A stretch of DNA of 64,000 nt from Thermobispora bispora DSM 43833. GTDB taxonomy: Bacteria; Actinomycetota; Actinomycetes; Streptosporangiales; Streptosporangiaceae. The notes beneath the pieces were generated by a model. The model saw only the letters and a list, made by a program, of their open reading frames with translations, did no database searches and was not told the origin of the DNA. The first letter of the stretch is position 1. Every line of letters begins with the position of its first letter. This document shows positions 35,665 through 44,300 of this stretch, one piece after another. The position numbers and the translations under genes were made by a program. The stretch is taken from contig NC_014165.1 in NCBI RefSeq assembly GCF_000092645.1, positions 868,001 through 932,000 of the forward strand, in the 5' to 3' direction.

Positions 35665-37875
35665 ATGGCGATAGGGCTCAGCGAGGAGCACCGAGCACTC
35701 CGGGAGTCGGTGCTCGGATGGGCGGAGCGCACGATCCCGGCCGAGGCGGTGCGCGGCGTCGTCGGCGCGCTCACGGAGTCGGCGGAGGAGAAGCGCCCCG
35801 CGTTCTGGACCGGCCTCGCCGAACAGGGCCTGCTCGGCCTGCACATCCCCGAGGAGCACGGCGGCTCCGGGTACGGCCTGCTCGAGACGGCGGTCGTGAT
35901 CGAGGCGCTCGCCGAGCGGGTCGCGCCGGGTCCGTACGTGCCGACCGTCTTCGCCAGCGCGGCGATCGCCGCCTCGGAGGCGAAGGCGAAGGAGCAACTG
36001 CTGCCCGGCCTCGCCGACGGCTCACTGATCGGCGCGGTCGCCCTCACCGGATCGATCCGCGGGGTCCGCGAGGGCGGCGAGCTCAAGATCAGCGGTACCG
36101 CTGAGCCCGTGATCGGCGGCGGCGTCGCCGACGTCCTCGTGCTGCCCGTGTCGGCCGACGGGGGAGAGGAGTGGGTGGCGATCGACGCCGCCCAGGCCAC
36201 GATCACCCCGGTCCGGCCGCTCGACCTCACCCGCGGGGTGGCGAAGGTGGAGGTCGACGGCCTCGCCGTACCCGCCGAGCGCGTCCTGACCGGCCTCGAC
36301 CGGACCGAGGTGCGCAACCTCGCCGCGATCCTGTTCGGCGCCGACGCCGTCGGGGTCGCCGCCTGGTGCGTCCGGTCCGCGGCCGACTACGCCAAGGTGC
36401 GGGTCCAGTTCGGCCGCCCGATCGGGCAGTTCCAGGGCATCAAGCACAAGCTCGCCTGGATGCTCGTGGCGCTGGAGCAGGCGCGGGCCACGGTGTGGGA
36501 CGCCGCCCGCGCCACCGGCGGCGCGGAGCGGGAGTACGCGGCCGCGATCGCCGGCGTGATCGCCCCGGACGCCGCGGTCCGGTGCGCCAAGGACGCGATC
36601 CAGACCTTCGGCGGCATCGGGTACACCTTCGAGCACGACGCGCACCTCTACTACCGGCGCGCCCTCACCATCCGGGCCGCGCTCGGCCGGTCGGCCGAGT
36701 GGTCCGAGCGGGTCGCCGAGCTCGCGCTCCAGGGCGTCACCCGGGAGATGAAGATCGAGCTCCCCGAGGAGGCGGAGGCGCTGCGCGAGACCATCCGCGC
36801 CGAGCTCGCCGAGATCGCGAAGCTCGAGGGGGTCGAGCAGCGCCGCGCGCTGGCCAAGGCCGGCTTCGTCATGCCGCACCTGCCCCGGCCGTGGGGCCGC
36901 GACGCCTCCCCGCTCGAGCAGGTGCTCATCCACCAGGAGCTCCGGGCGGCGAAGATCAAGCCGCCGCAGCTGATCATCGGGGCCTGGGTGGTGCCGTCGA
37001 TCGCGGTGTACGGCACGCCCGAGCAGCAGGAGCGGTTCCTGCCGCCCACGCTCAGCGGCGAGATGGTCTGGTGCCAGCTCTTCTCCGAGCCGGGCGCCGG
37101 TTCCGACCTGGCCTCGCTGCAGCTCAAGGCCGAGAAGGTCGAGGGCGGCTGGAAGCTCAACGGCCAGAAGATCTGGACCTCGTTCGCGCAGTACGCCGAG
37201 TGGGGCATCTGCATCGCCCGCACCGACCCGTCCAAGCCCAAGCACGACGGCATCACGTACTTCCTCGTGAACATGAAGTCCCCGGGGATCACGGTGCGCC
37301 CGCTGGTCGAGATGACCGGGGAGACCCTGTTCAACGAGGTCTTCTTCGACGACGTGTTCGTGCCCGACGACATGGTCGTCGGCGAGGTGAACGACGGCTG
37401 GCGGGTGGCGCGGAACACGCTCTCCAACGAGCGGGTGTCGCTCTCCTCCGGCTCGGGCGGCACCGGATCGTCCGTGCCCGACCTGCTCGGCCTGGTGCGC
37501 CGGCTCGGCCGTGAGCTCACCCCGGTCGAGCGGCAGGACGTGGCGCGGGTGGTCTGCGAGGCCCACTCGATCAACGCGCTCGCGCTGCGGGTCACCCTCA
37601 AGCAGCTCGCCGGCACCGAGCCGGGCGCCGACGCGTCGGTGCGGAAGCTCGTCTCCACCACGCACGCGCAGCACGTGGCCGAGGTTGCGGTGAACCTGCT
37701 CGGCCCGGACGCGGTCGCCGCGGCCGACGCCAGGCTCGGCGACGCCGGCTACTGGAACCGGGCCGTGCTCGCCACCCGGGCGATGACCATCTACGGCGGC
37801 ACCACCGAGGTGCAGCTCAACATCATCGGCGAGCGCCTGCTCGGCCTGCCGCGCGACCCGGAGCCGGGCAAGTAA
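35665..37875 (+). CDS. Two-domain acyl-CoA dehydrogenase (FadE6/FadE34-like)
   Basis: A 736-residue fusion of two acyl-CoA dehydrogenase domains, the layout of mycobacterial FadE6/FadE34. The N-terminal domain (~1-365) has QFGRPIGQFQGIKHKLAWML and the end motif GGIGYTFEHDAHLYYRR. The C-terminal domain (~370-736) has the FAD/substrate motifs WCQLFSEPGAGSDLASL and LNGQKIWTSFAQYAEWGICI and ends IYGGTTEVQLNIIGERLLG. The FadE34 class acts on CoA esters of steroid side chains or branched acids, so the substrate may be a bulky lipid. ATG 35665 has GGAGGAG ahead, and a KstR-like dyad overlaps its likely promoter. Confidence 0.92.
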   Translation: MAIGLSEEHRALRESVLGWAERTIPAEAVRGVVGALTESAEEKRPAFWTGLAEQGLLGLHIPEEHGGSGYGLLETAVVIEALAERVAPGPYVPTVFASAAIAASEAKAKEQLLPGLADGSLIGAVALTGSIRGVREGGELKISGTAEPVIGGGVADVLVLPVSADGGEEWVAIDAAQATITPVRPLDLTRGVAKVEVDGLAVPAERVLTGLDRTEVRNLAAILFGADAVGVAAWCVRSAADYAKVRVQFGRPIGQFQGIKHKLAWMLVALEQARATVWDAARATGGAEREYAAAIAGVIAPDAAVRCAKDAIQTFGGIGYTFEHDAHLYYRRALTIRAALGRSAEWSERVAELALQGVTREMKIELPEEAEALRETIRAELAEIAKLEGVEQRRALAKAGFVMPHLPRPWGRDASPLEQVLIHQELRAAKIKPPQLIIGAWVVPSIAVYGTPEQQERFLPPTLSGEMVWCQLFSEPGAGSDLASLQLKAEKVEGGWKLNGQKIWTSFAQYAEWGICIARTDPSKPKHDGITYFLVNMKSPGITVRPLVEMTGETLFNEVFFDDVFVPDDMVVGEVNDGWRVARNTLSNERVSLSSGSGGTGSSVPDLLGLVRRLGRELTPVERQDVARVVCEAHSINALALRVTLKQLAGTEPGADASVRKLVSTTHAQHVAEVAVNLLGPDAVAAADARLGDAGYWNRAVLATRAMTIYGGTTEVQLNIIGERLLGLPRDPEPGK

Positions 37876-37982
37876 CCGGGCGGCGGCTCAGGCACGGGAC
37901 CGGACGGCGGCCCGGGCCGGTGACCGGGCGGCCGTCCGGCGCGTGGGCGGCTCCCGGGTCCGCGCGGCCCGGGGCCGCCCCA

Positions 37983-37988
37983 TAGCCT
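37983..37988 (+). promoter_or_regulatory. -10 element of a leaderless promoter
   Basis: TAGCCT lies 7 nt ahead of the ATG at 37996, with no ribosome site between. Same layout as at smpB, prfB and 34645. Confidence 0.4.
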
Positions 37989-37995
37989 GTACGGC

Positions 37996-39498
37996 ATGCC
38001 GCAGCGCCTCCATCGGCTCCTGCCCGCCCTGCTCGGGCTGGCGCTCGGCGTGCTGGCACTCGGGCCGGCGCTCGGGCCGGGGTTCGTGCTCCGGTACGAC
38101 ATGGTCTTCGTGCCGGACCCGCCGCTGCGCGCCGAGCCCGGCGGGGCGTTCCCCCGCGCCGTGCCGAGCGACCAGGTGGTGGCGCTGCTGTCCGCGGTGC
38201 TGCCCGCGGAGGCCGTGCAGAAGCTGATCCTGCTCGGCGTGTTCGTGCTCGCCGCCTCCGGGGCGGCGGCGCTCGTGCCGGGCGGCCGGACCGGGCCGCG
38301 CCTCGTGGCGGCCGCGTGCTACGCCTGGAACGCCTACCTCGCCCAGCGGCTGCTGCTGGGGCACTGGGCCCTGCTGCTCGGGTACGCCGGGCTGCCCTGG
38401 GCGGTGCGGGCGGCGGCCCGCGGCGGCGTGCCGCGCCTGCTGCTCGCGCTCCTTCCCGCGGCCGCCGGCGGCTTCAAGGCCATGCTCATCACCGCGCTCG
38501 CCGTGCTCCCGGTGAGCGCGCTGGCCGGGGCGCGCCGCCTCGCCACCGCCGGCGGTGCGATCGCGCTGTTCAGCCTGCCCTGGCTGATCCCGGCGCTGCG
38601 GGCCACGGCGGAGACCGACCCGGCGGGCGTGGCCGCCTTCGCGCCGCGCGCGGACGGGCCGTTCGGCACGCTCGGCAGCCTGCTCATGCTGGGCGGCGTG
38701 TGGAACGCCGAGGCGGAGGTCCCCGGCCAGGGCTGGTGGGCGATCGCCACCGTCCGCCTCGTCGTCACCGCGGTCGCGCTCGCCGGCTTCGCGGGCACGG
38801 TGCGGGCGGGGTGGCCGGCCGCCCGCGGGCTGGGGCTCGCCGCGGCGGCCGGGCTGCTCATCGCCTGCACCGGGGCGTTCGCGCCCGGCGCGCTCCGCAC
38901 CCTGATCGAGTGGTGGGCCGGGTTCGGGACGCTCCGGGACGGCCAGCTCTTCATCGCGCCGCTCGCCCTCGCCGAGGCGCTCGGGCTCGCCGCGGCCGCC
39001 TCCCGGCTGGGCCGGATGGCGGTGGCGGTGGCCGCCGTGCCCGTGCTCGTCCTGCCGACGTTCGCGCTCGGCGCGTTCGGCCGGCTCGCCGCCGTCGAGT
39101 ACCCGGCGGAGTGGCGGACGGTCCAGCGGATCGTGAACCGGGATCCGGCGCCCGGGGCGCTCGTCTCGCTCCCGTGGGGGGCCTACCGGGCGTTCGAGTG
39201 GAACGGCGGCCGGGTGGTGCTCGATCCGGCGACCAAGCTCTTCGCCCGCCGGGTGCTGTGGGACGACACCCTGATCGTGGGCACGGCCGAGGGCCCGATC
39301 CGGGTCGCGCCGGAGGACCCGGAGGCGCGGCGGATCGGGGCGCTGCTGGCGCGGGGCGGGCCGCTCACCGCCGCGCTGCGCGACGCCGGCGTGCGCTATG
39401 TCCTTGTCGCGGGACTTGACAAGAACCGGTTTCTGTCACAAGTCCCCGGCGCCCGGGTGGCATGGAGCGGTGAGGAGCTGCTCCTGCTCCGTCTTTGA
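37996..39498 (+). CDS. Polytopic membrane protein, GT-C-like
   Basis: A 500-residue integral membrane protein with about 11-12 helices in residues ~8-365 and a smaller C-terminal soluble part (~370-500). After the first helix comes an acidic loop (GFVLRYDMVFVPD), the place where GT-C glycosyltransferases keep their catalytic Asp. A motif WNAYLAQRLLLGHWALLLGY follows in the next loop. The arrangement suggests a polyprenyl-phosphate-sugar-dependent transferase, but the family is not certain. It opens the envelope polysaccharide locus, followed by the DUF2613 gene and the AftD block. The start is leaderless-looking (TAGCCT 7 nt ahead). Confidence 0.75.
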   Translation: MPQRLHRLLPALLGLALGVLALGPALGPGFVLRYDMVFVPDPPLRAEPGGAFPRAVPSDQVVALLSAVLPAEAVQKLILLGVFVLAASGAAALVPGGRTGPRLVAAACYAWNAYLAQRLLLGHWALLLGYAGLPWAVRAAARGGVPRLLLALLPAAAGGFKAMLITALAVLPVSALAGARRLATAGGAIALFSLPWLIPALRATAETDPAGVAAFAPRADGPFGTLGSLLMLGGVWNAEAEVPGQGWWAIATVRLVVTAVALAGFAGTVRAGWPAARGLGLAAAAGLLIACTGAFAPGALRTLIEWWAGFGTLRDGQLFIAPLALAEALGLAAAASRLGRMAVAVAAVPVLVLPTFALGAFGRLAAVEYPAEWRTVQRIVNRDPAPGALVSLPWGAYRAFEWNGGRVVLDPATKLFARRVLWDDTLIVGTAEGPIRVAPEDPEARRIGALLARGGPLTAALRDAGVRYVLVAGLDKNRFLSQVPGARVAWSGEELLLLRL

Positions 39499-39577
39499 GC
39501 AGGTCACCGCGGGGACTGGTCAGTTTGGCTACCATGCGGTAGCTTCATGGGTCACGTTTTGACTAACGCTATAGTCA

Positions 39578-39591
39578 GTGACGTGAATCAC
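39578..39591. promoter_or_regulatory. CRP-like site before the DUF2613 gene
   Basis: GTGA-CGTGAA-TCAC, the CRP half-site pair with the canonical 6-bp spacing, 50 bases before a short gene. Next to it is a further dyad (TGACT-N8-AGTCA at 39560-39577). A second site of this form is at 50628-50641. Confidence 0.45.
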
Positions 39592-39641
39592 GTTCTAGTC
39601 TCGGGTCCACATGCTCGCACCGTGGAAGGGAGGAGGAGCCC

Positions 39642-39773
39642 GTGTTGAGAGTGGTCGCCGCTTTGGCGGTGGGCGCCGTTCTCGCCGGCGTGGCGTCGGT
39701 GGCCGTGGTGAACGTGGCCGCCCCGGCTCCGGAGCCACCGAACAAGCCGCTCTATAACTACGGCACGCGGTGA
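39642..39773 (+). CDS. DUF2613 small membrane/secreted protein (Rv0236A-like)
   Basis: A 43-residue protein: one N-terminal hydrophobic helix (LRVVAALAVGAVLAGVASVA), a Pro-rich segment (APAPEPPNKP) and the conserved end LYNYGTR. The size and ending match DUF2613 proteins, which in mycobacteria (Rv0236A) sit beside aftD. GTG 39642 has GGGAGGAGGAG ahead, an excellent ribosome site, so this very short gene is well supported. It is probably a membrane-anchored accessory factor of the arabinosyltransferase machinery; its biochemical role is unknown. A CRP-like dyad lies 50 bases upstream. Confidence 0.88.
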   Translation: MLRVVAALAVGAVLAGVASVAVVNVAAPAPEPPNKPLYNYGTR

Positions 39774-39899
39774 GCCCTCTGATCCGTTAGGAGCGGGGCC
39801 GAGTCTCATCCCGGATCCCATCCGCCGCACGTCCCCCGCGGGATCCGCGCCGGCCGTACCTGACGACCGGCGGCCGAGAGCGGCGGCACACAGCTTGTT

Positions 39900-39924
39900 C
39901 AAGGCATGGCTCAGCCATGCCTTG
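39900..39924. promoter_or_regulatory. Perfect 11-bp inverted repeat before GT4 gene
   Basis: CAAGGCATGGC-TCA-GCCATGCCTTG, a perfect dyad 66 bases ahead of the chosen GT4 start. It overlaps an alternative ATG (39906), which argues that this ATG is not the start. No T-tract follows, so it may be an operator or an RNA hairpin. Confidence 0.5.
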
Positions 39925-39989
39925 ATCCGTCCCTGCCCGCGTTTCCCCCGCAGGTGTCGCGCCGTACGCGCCAGCCAAAGGAGTCGGTC

Positions 39990-41267
39990 GTGGTCGCACC
40001 GGGTGCGAAGGCAGCGCCGCCCAATCTCGCCTCTCCCCCCGAACCTCCCCCAGAGCAACGCCAACGGCCCACGCTCGCCCCAGGCCACGGCGATGCGGAC
40101 GCGGGGCACGCGGCCGGGCCCGACGCCCCGCTGCGCGGCCTCACGGTGGCCCTGTGCAACTTCCGCGAGCCGTCCCAGACCGTCGCCGGAGGCGCGGAGG
40201 TCTTCGCCTGGCAGGTCGCGTCGTACCTGGTCGGCCAGGGCGCGACCGTCTACTTCCTCACCAGCCGGGAGCCCGGCCAGCCGCGGGCGGAGCGCCGCGA
40301 CGGCATCGAGCTCCGCCGGATGGGCAACCGCTACCTGGTCTACCTGCTCGTCCCGCTCTGGCTGCTCCTCCGGCGCCGGCGGATCGACGCGGCGATCGAC
40401 TGCATGAACGGCATCCCGTTCTTCACCCCGCTCGTCCTGCGCCGCCGGACCAGGATCATCTGCGTCGTGCACCACGTGCACCGACTGCAGTTCTACGCCT
40501 TCTTCCCCCGGTGGCTGGCCCGGATCGGGTGCTTCATCGAAGGGCCGGTCGCCCGGCTGCTCTACCGCAAGCGCACCACGGTCACGATCTCCGAGTCCTC
40601 CAAGCGGGAGCTGCGCGAGCGGCTCCGGTGGCTCGCCCCGATCGAGGTGGTCCACAACGGCAGCCCGGCGGTCCGCCCGATCGCCTCCCTCCCGGTGAGC
40701 GGCGACCCCGCCATCGTCTACGTCGGCCGGCTCGTCGGCCACAAGCACGTGGACCGGGTGGTGGAGCTCGCCGCCGAGCTCGCGGCCAAGCGCCCGGGGC
40801 TCCACGTGCACGTGGTCGGCCGCGGACCCGAGTACGACCGGCTCGCCGAGCGGGCCCGCCGGCCCGACGTGGCCGGGCGGGTGCACCTCCACGGCTACCT
40901 CCCCGAGGCGGAGAAGAACGCGATCGTCAGCGGCGCCCGGCTCAACGTCACCGCGTCCGAGTTCGAGGGCTGGGGCCTCACCGTGATCGAGGCCGCGGCG
41001 CTCGGGATCCCCACGGTCGCCTACGACGTCCCCGGGCTGCGCGACTCGGTGCGGGACGGCGTCACCGGCTGGCTGGTCAAGGAGGGGGAGCGGCTCGCCG
41101 ACGTGGTGGACCGGGCGCTGGAGGAGCTCTCCGACCCCCAGGTGCGCGAGCGCATGTCCCGGGCTTGCCGGATGTGGGCCCAGGAGTTCACCTGGGGTAA
41201 GACCGGCGCTACGATAGCCGCTCTGATCACCGCGAAATTGGACGAAACGTCTAGAGAGAAGTCCTGA
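39990..41267 (+). CDS. GT4-family glycosyltransferase (Rv0225-like)
   Basis: A 425-residue cytoplasmic GT-B fold transferase of family GT4. N-terminal acceptor domain (LTVALCNFREPSQTVAGGAE, with the glycine loop AGGAEVFA) and C-terminal nucleotide-sugar domain (IVYVGRLVGHKHVDRVVELA, VVGRGPEYDRL, VTASEFEGWGLTVIEAAALG with the EX7E-type pair). The frame is open from 39906, but GTG 39990 has AAAGGAG (39978-39984) immediately ahead and the intervening 28 codons are unlike the family. It lies directly before the AftD-like gene, as Rv0225 relates to the Rv0236c region, and may add a sugar to a lipid-linked or arabinan precursor. Confidence 0.9.
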   Translation: MVAPGAKAAPPNLASPPEPPPEQRQRPTLAPGHGDADAGHAAGPDAPLRGLTVALCNFREPSQTVAGGAEVFAWQVASYLVGQGATVYFLTSREPGQPRAERRDGIELRRMGNRYLVYLLVPLWLLLRRRRIDAAIDCMNGIPFFTPLVLRRRTRIICVVHHVHRLQFYAFFPRWLARIGCFIEGPVARLLYRKRTTVTISESSKRELRERLRWLAPIEVVHNGSPAVRPIASLPVSGDPAIVYVGRLVGHKHVDRVVELAAELAAKRPGLHVHVVGRGPEYDRLAERARRPDVAGRVHLHGYLPEAEKNAIVSGARLNVTASEFEGWGLTVIEAAALGIPTVAYDVPGLRDSVRDGVTGWLVKEGERLADVVDRALEELSDPQVRERMSRACRMWAQEFTWGKTGATIAALITAKLDETSREKS

Positions 41268-41376
41268 GCGCGACCGGACGGGCGCCCGGCGGAACCGCGC
41301 CACCGCCCGTCCACGTCCGCCGTCAAGGCAGCGTTGCGGGCATGTGGTTGAGCGAGGGGGCCGGCGAGGCGTGGCC

Positions 41377-44300
41377 GTGACCGGATCGACGAGGAGCCAG
41401 GAGCGTACCCGGCTCACCGCGGCGGATCTGCGCGAGCCCGCCGCCGGGCAGGCCGGTCCGGCGCGCCGGGAGGCGTCCACCCTGCGGCACCGGCTCCGGA
41501 TGGTGGCGGCATGCCTCCTCCTCGCCGCGATCGCCTTCAACTCGGCGCCCGGGATGCTCATCCCGGAGACCAAGCTCGACCTGGCGATCGACCCGGCGGG
41601 CTTCCTCTCCCGTGCGCTCCACCTGTGGGACCCGGCCTACTTCGGGCACCTGCAGAACCAGGCGTACGGCTACCTCTTCCCGATGGGCCCGTTCTACCTG
41701 CTCTTCCACACGCTGGACATGCCCGCCTGGGACATCCAGCGGCTGTGGATGTCGCTCGTGCTCTGCGCCGCCTTCGTCGGGACGGAGCGGCTCGCCAGGG
41801 CCCTGAACATCGGGACCCCGAACACCCGGATCCTCGGCGGCCTCGCCTACGCGCTCGCCCCGCACGCGCTCGCGCTGATCGGCGTCAACTCCTCCGAGTT
41901 CCTGCCCTCGGCCGTACTGCCGTGGATCCTGCTGCCGCTGGTGCACGGCGCGCAGGGGCGGCTGAGCCCGCGGCGGGCGGCCGCGCTCTCCGCGGTCGCC
42001 TTCCTCTTCGCCGGCGGGGTGAACGCCGCGGCCGAGCTCGCGGTGCTCCCGGCCCCCTTCCTCTACCTGATCACCCGGAGGAACGGGCCCCGCAAGTGGC
42101 GGCTCCTCGCCTGGTGGCTGGTGCTCACCGGGGCCGTGACCCTGTGGTGGCTGATCCCCCTGCTCCTGCTCGGCGGCTACATCTTCTCGTTCCTGCCGTT
42201 CATCGAGACCGCCTCGGCCACCACCGGGGTCACCTCGCTCATCAACGTGCTGCGCGGCACGTCGAGCTGGATCTCGTTCCTCCCGGTGGACGGCAAGCCG
42301 TGGATCCCGGCCGCGTTCGACCAGGCCACCGTCCCCTGGCTCGTCGTGGCGACCGCCCTGGTCGCCGCGCTCGGCCTCACCGGCGCGGTACGGCGCGGCA
42401 CCCCCGAGCGCGCCTTCCTCGCGCTCTGCGTGCTCACCGGCGTGTTCGTGATCACCGCGGGGCACGTCCACGACCTCGCCCACCCCTGGGCCGAGCAGGT
42501 GCGCGCCCTGTTCGACGGCCCGCTCGCCCCGCTCCGCAACCTCCACAAGTTCGACGCGCTGGTGCGGCTGCCCATCGCGCTCGGCATCGCCGCCCTGCCC
42601 ACCGCCGGGCCGGTGCGCGTCCGCAAGCCCGCGATGGCGGTGTCGGCCGGGCTGCTCACCCTGACCCTGGTGCCGGTGGCGACCGGCGGGGTGACGCCCA
42701 GCGGGGCGTTCCCCGACATCCCGATGTACTGGCGGGAGGCCGCCACCTGGCTCAACCGCAACGTCGGCTCCGGCATGGTGCTCGTCATGCCGGGCGCGGC
42801 GCGGGGCGAGTACCTGTGGGGCCGGCCGCTCGACGAGCCCATGCAGTCGCTGCTCAAGGTCCGGTGGGCCACGCACACCAACGTCCCCTGGGGGTCGCCC
42901 GGCATCGCCCGGCTGATCCAGGCGATCGACGAGCGGTTCGCCAACGGGCGGGGCTCGCCCGGCCTCACCGCGGTGCTGCGCCGCATCGGCGTCACCCACC
43001 TGCTCATCCGCAACGACATCGACCGCGAGAAGATCGGCACCGCCTGGCCGGCCCGGATCCACCAGGCGCTCGAGGACTCCGGCCTGACCCGGACCGCCGA
43101 GTTCGGGCCGCTGGTCGGGCAGCTCAGCAGCGTCACCGCCTCCGGCTGGCTCGACCAGCCCTACCCGGCGCTCGAGGTCTACCGGGTCCCCGGCGCCGCC
43201 CCGGTCGCCGGCACGGTCCCCCGCGAGGACGCGCTCCACGTGGAGGGCGCGCCCGAGGCCGTGCTCGCCATGGCCGAGCAAGGGCTGCTCACCGACGACC
43301 GGCCGATCCTCCTGGGCGACGAGCCGGGCGCCGAGAAGATCTCCAGCGCGGACACCGTGCTCACCGACACCCTGCGCAAGCGGGACCTGATCTTCGGGGA
43401 CGTGCGGCGCAGCACGTCGGCCACGCTCACCGACGAGGAGCGGCCGAAGACCACCGACCTGCTCGACCCGAAGTGGACCGGGGCCATGTCGACCGCGCGG
43501 TACCTCGACGTCAAGGAGGTGATCGCCTCCTCCTCGGACGGCTCCATCGACGCGAGCGCGTCCGCGCGGGACCCGGGGCGCCTGCCGTACGCGGCGCTCG
43601 ACGGGGACCTGCGCACCGGGTGGCGCTCCGACGGGTGGAAGGGCGCCGTGGGGGAGTGGCTCGAGGTCCGCTTCACCGGGCCCGTCGACCTGCACGAGTT
43701 CGAGGTGGCGTTCGAGATGTCCGCGATCGGCCCGCCCGTGGCCGAGGTCGCGGTGGAGACCGAGCGCGGCACCCGGCGCGCGGCCGTGCAGCAGACCGAC
43801 GCCCTGCAGCGGCTGCGCCCGGTCACCGGCCCCACCTCCTGGCTGCGCATCCGGATCACCAAGCTCGCGTACGCGCCGAAGTCGAGCTTCGGCACCCGCG
43901 TCGGGATCCTGGAGGTCCGGGTCCCGGGCGTCTCGGCGGTGCGGACCATCGCGCTGCCCGCGTCGGCCAAGGACTCGCCGGGGACCGTGCTCCTCACCAA
44001 GCAGGGCCACGCCGCCGCCTGCATGCGCGGCTCGGCGACCTGGACCTGCAACGCCCAGCTCCAGATCCACGGTGAGGACCGCTACGGCTTCGACCGGCTC
44101 TTCCCGGTCACCCGGGACGAGGTCCGCACGGTGAGCGGCAAGGCCGTCCTCACCGACCCGCGCTCCGCCGACCTGCTCACCTCGCTGCCGTCGCTCTTCC
44201 CCCACGTCGGCGGGTCGTCCACGGTCACCGACCACCCGGCCGTGCTGGGCCGCCAGGCGATGGACGGCGACGTGAAGACCCTCTGGTACGCCCAGCCGTT

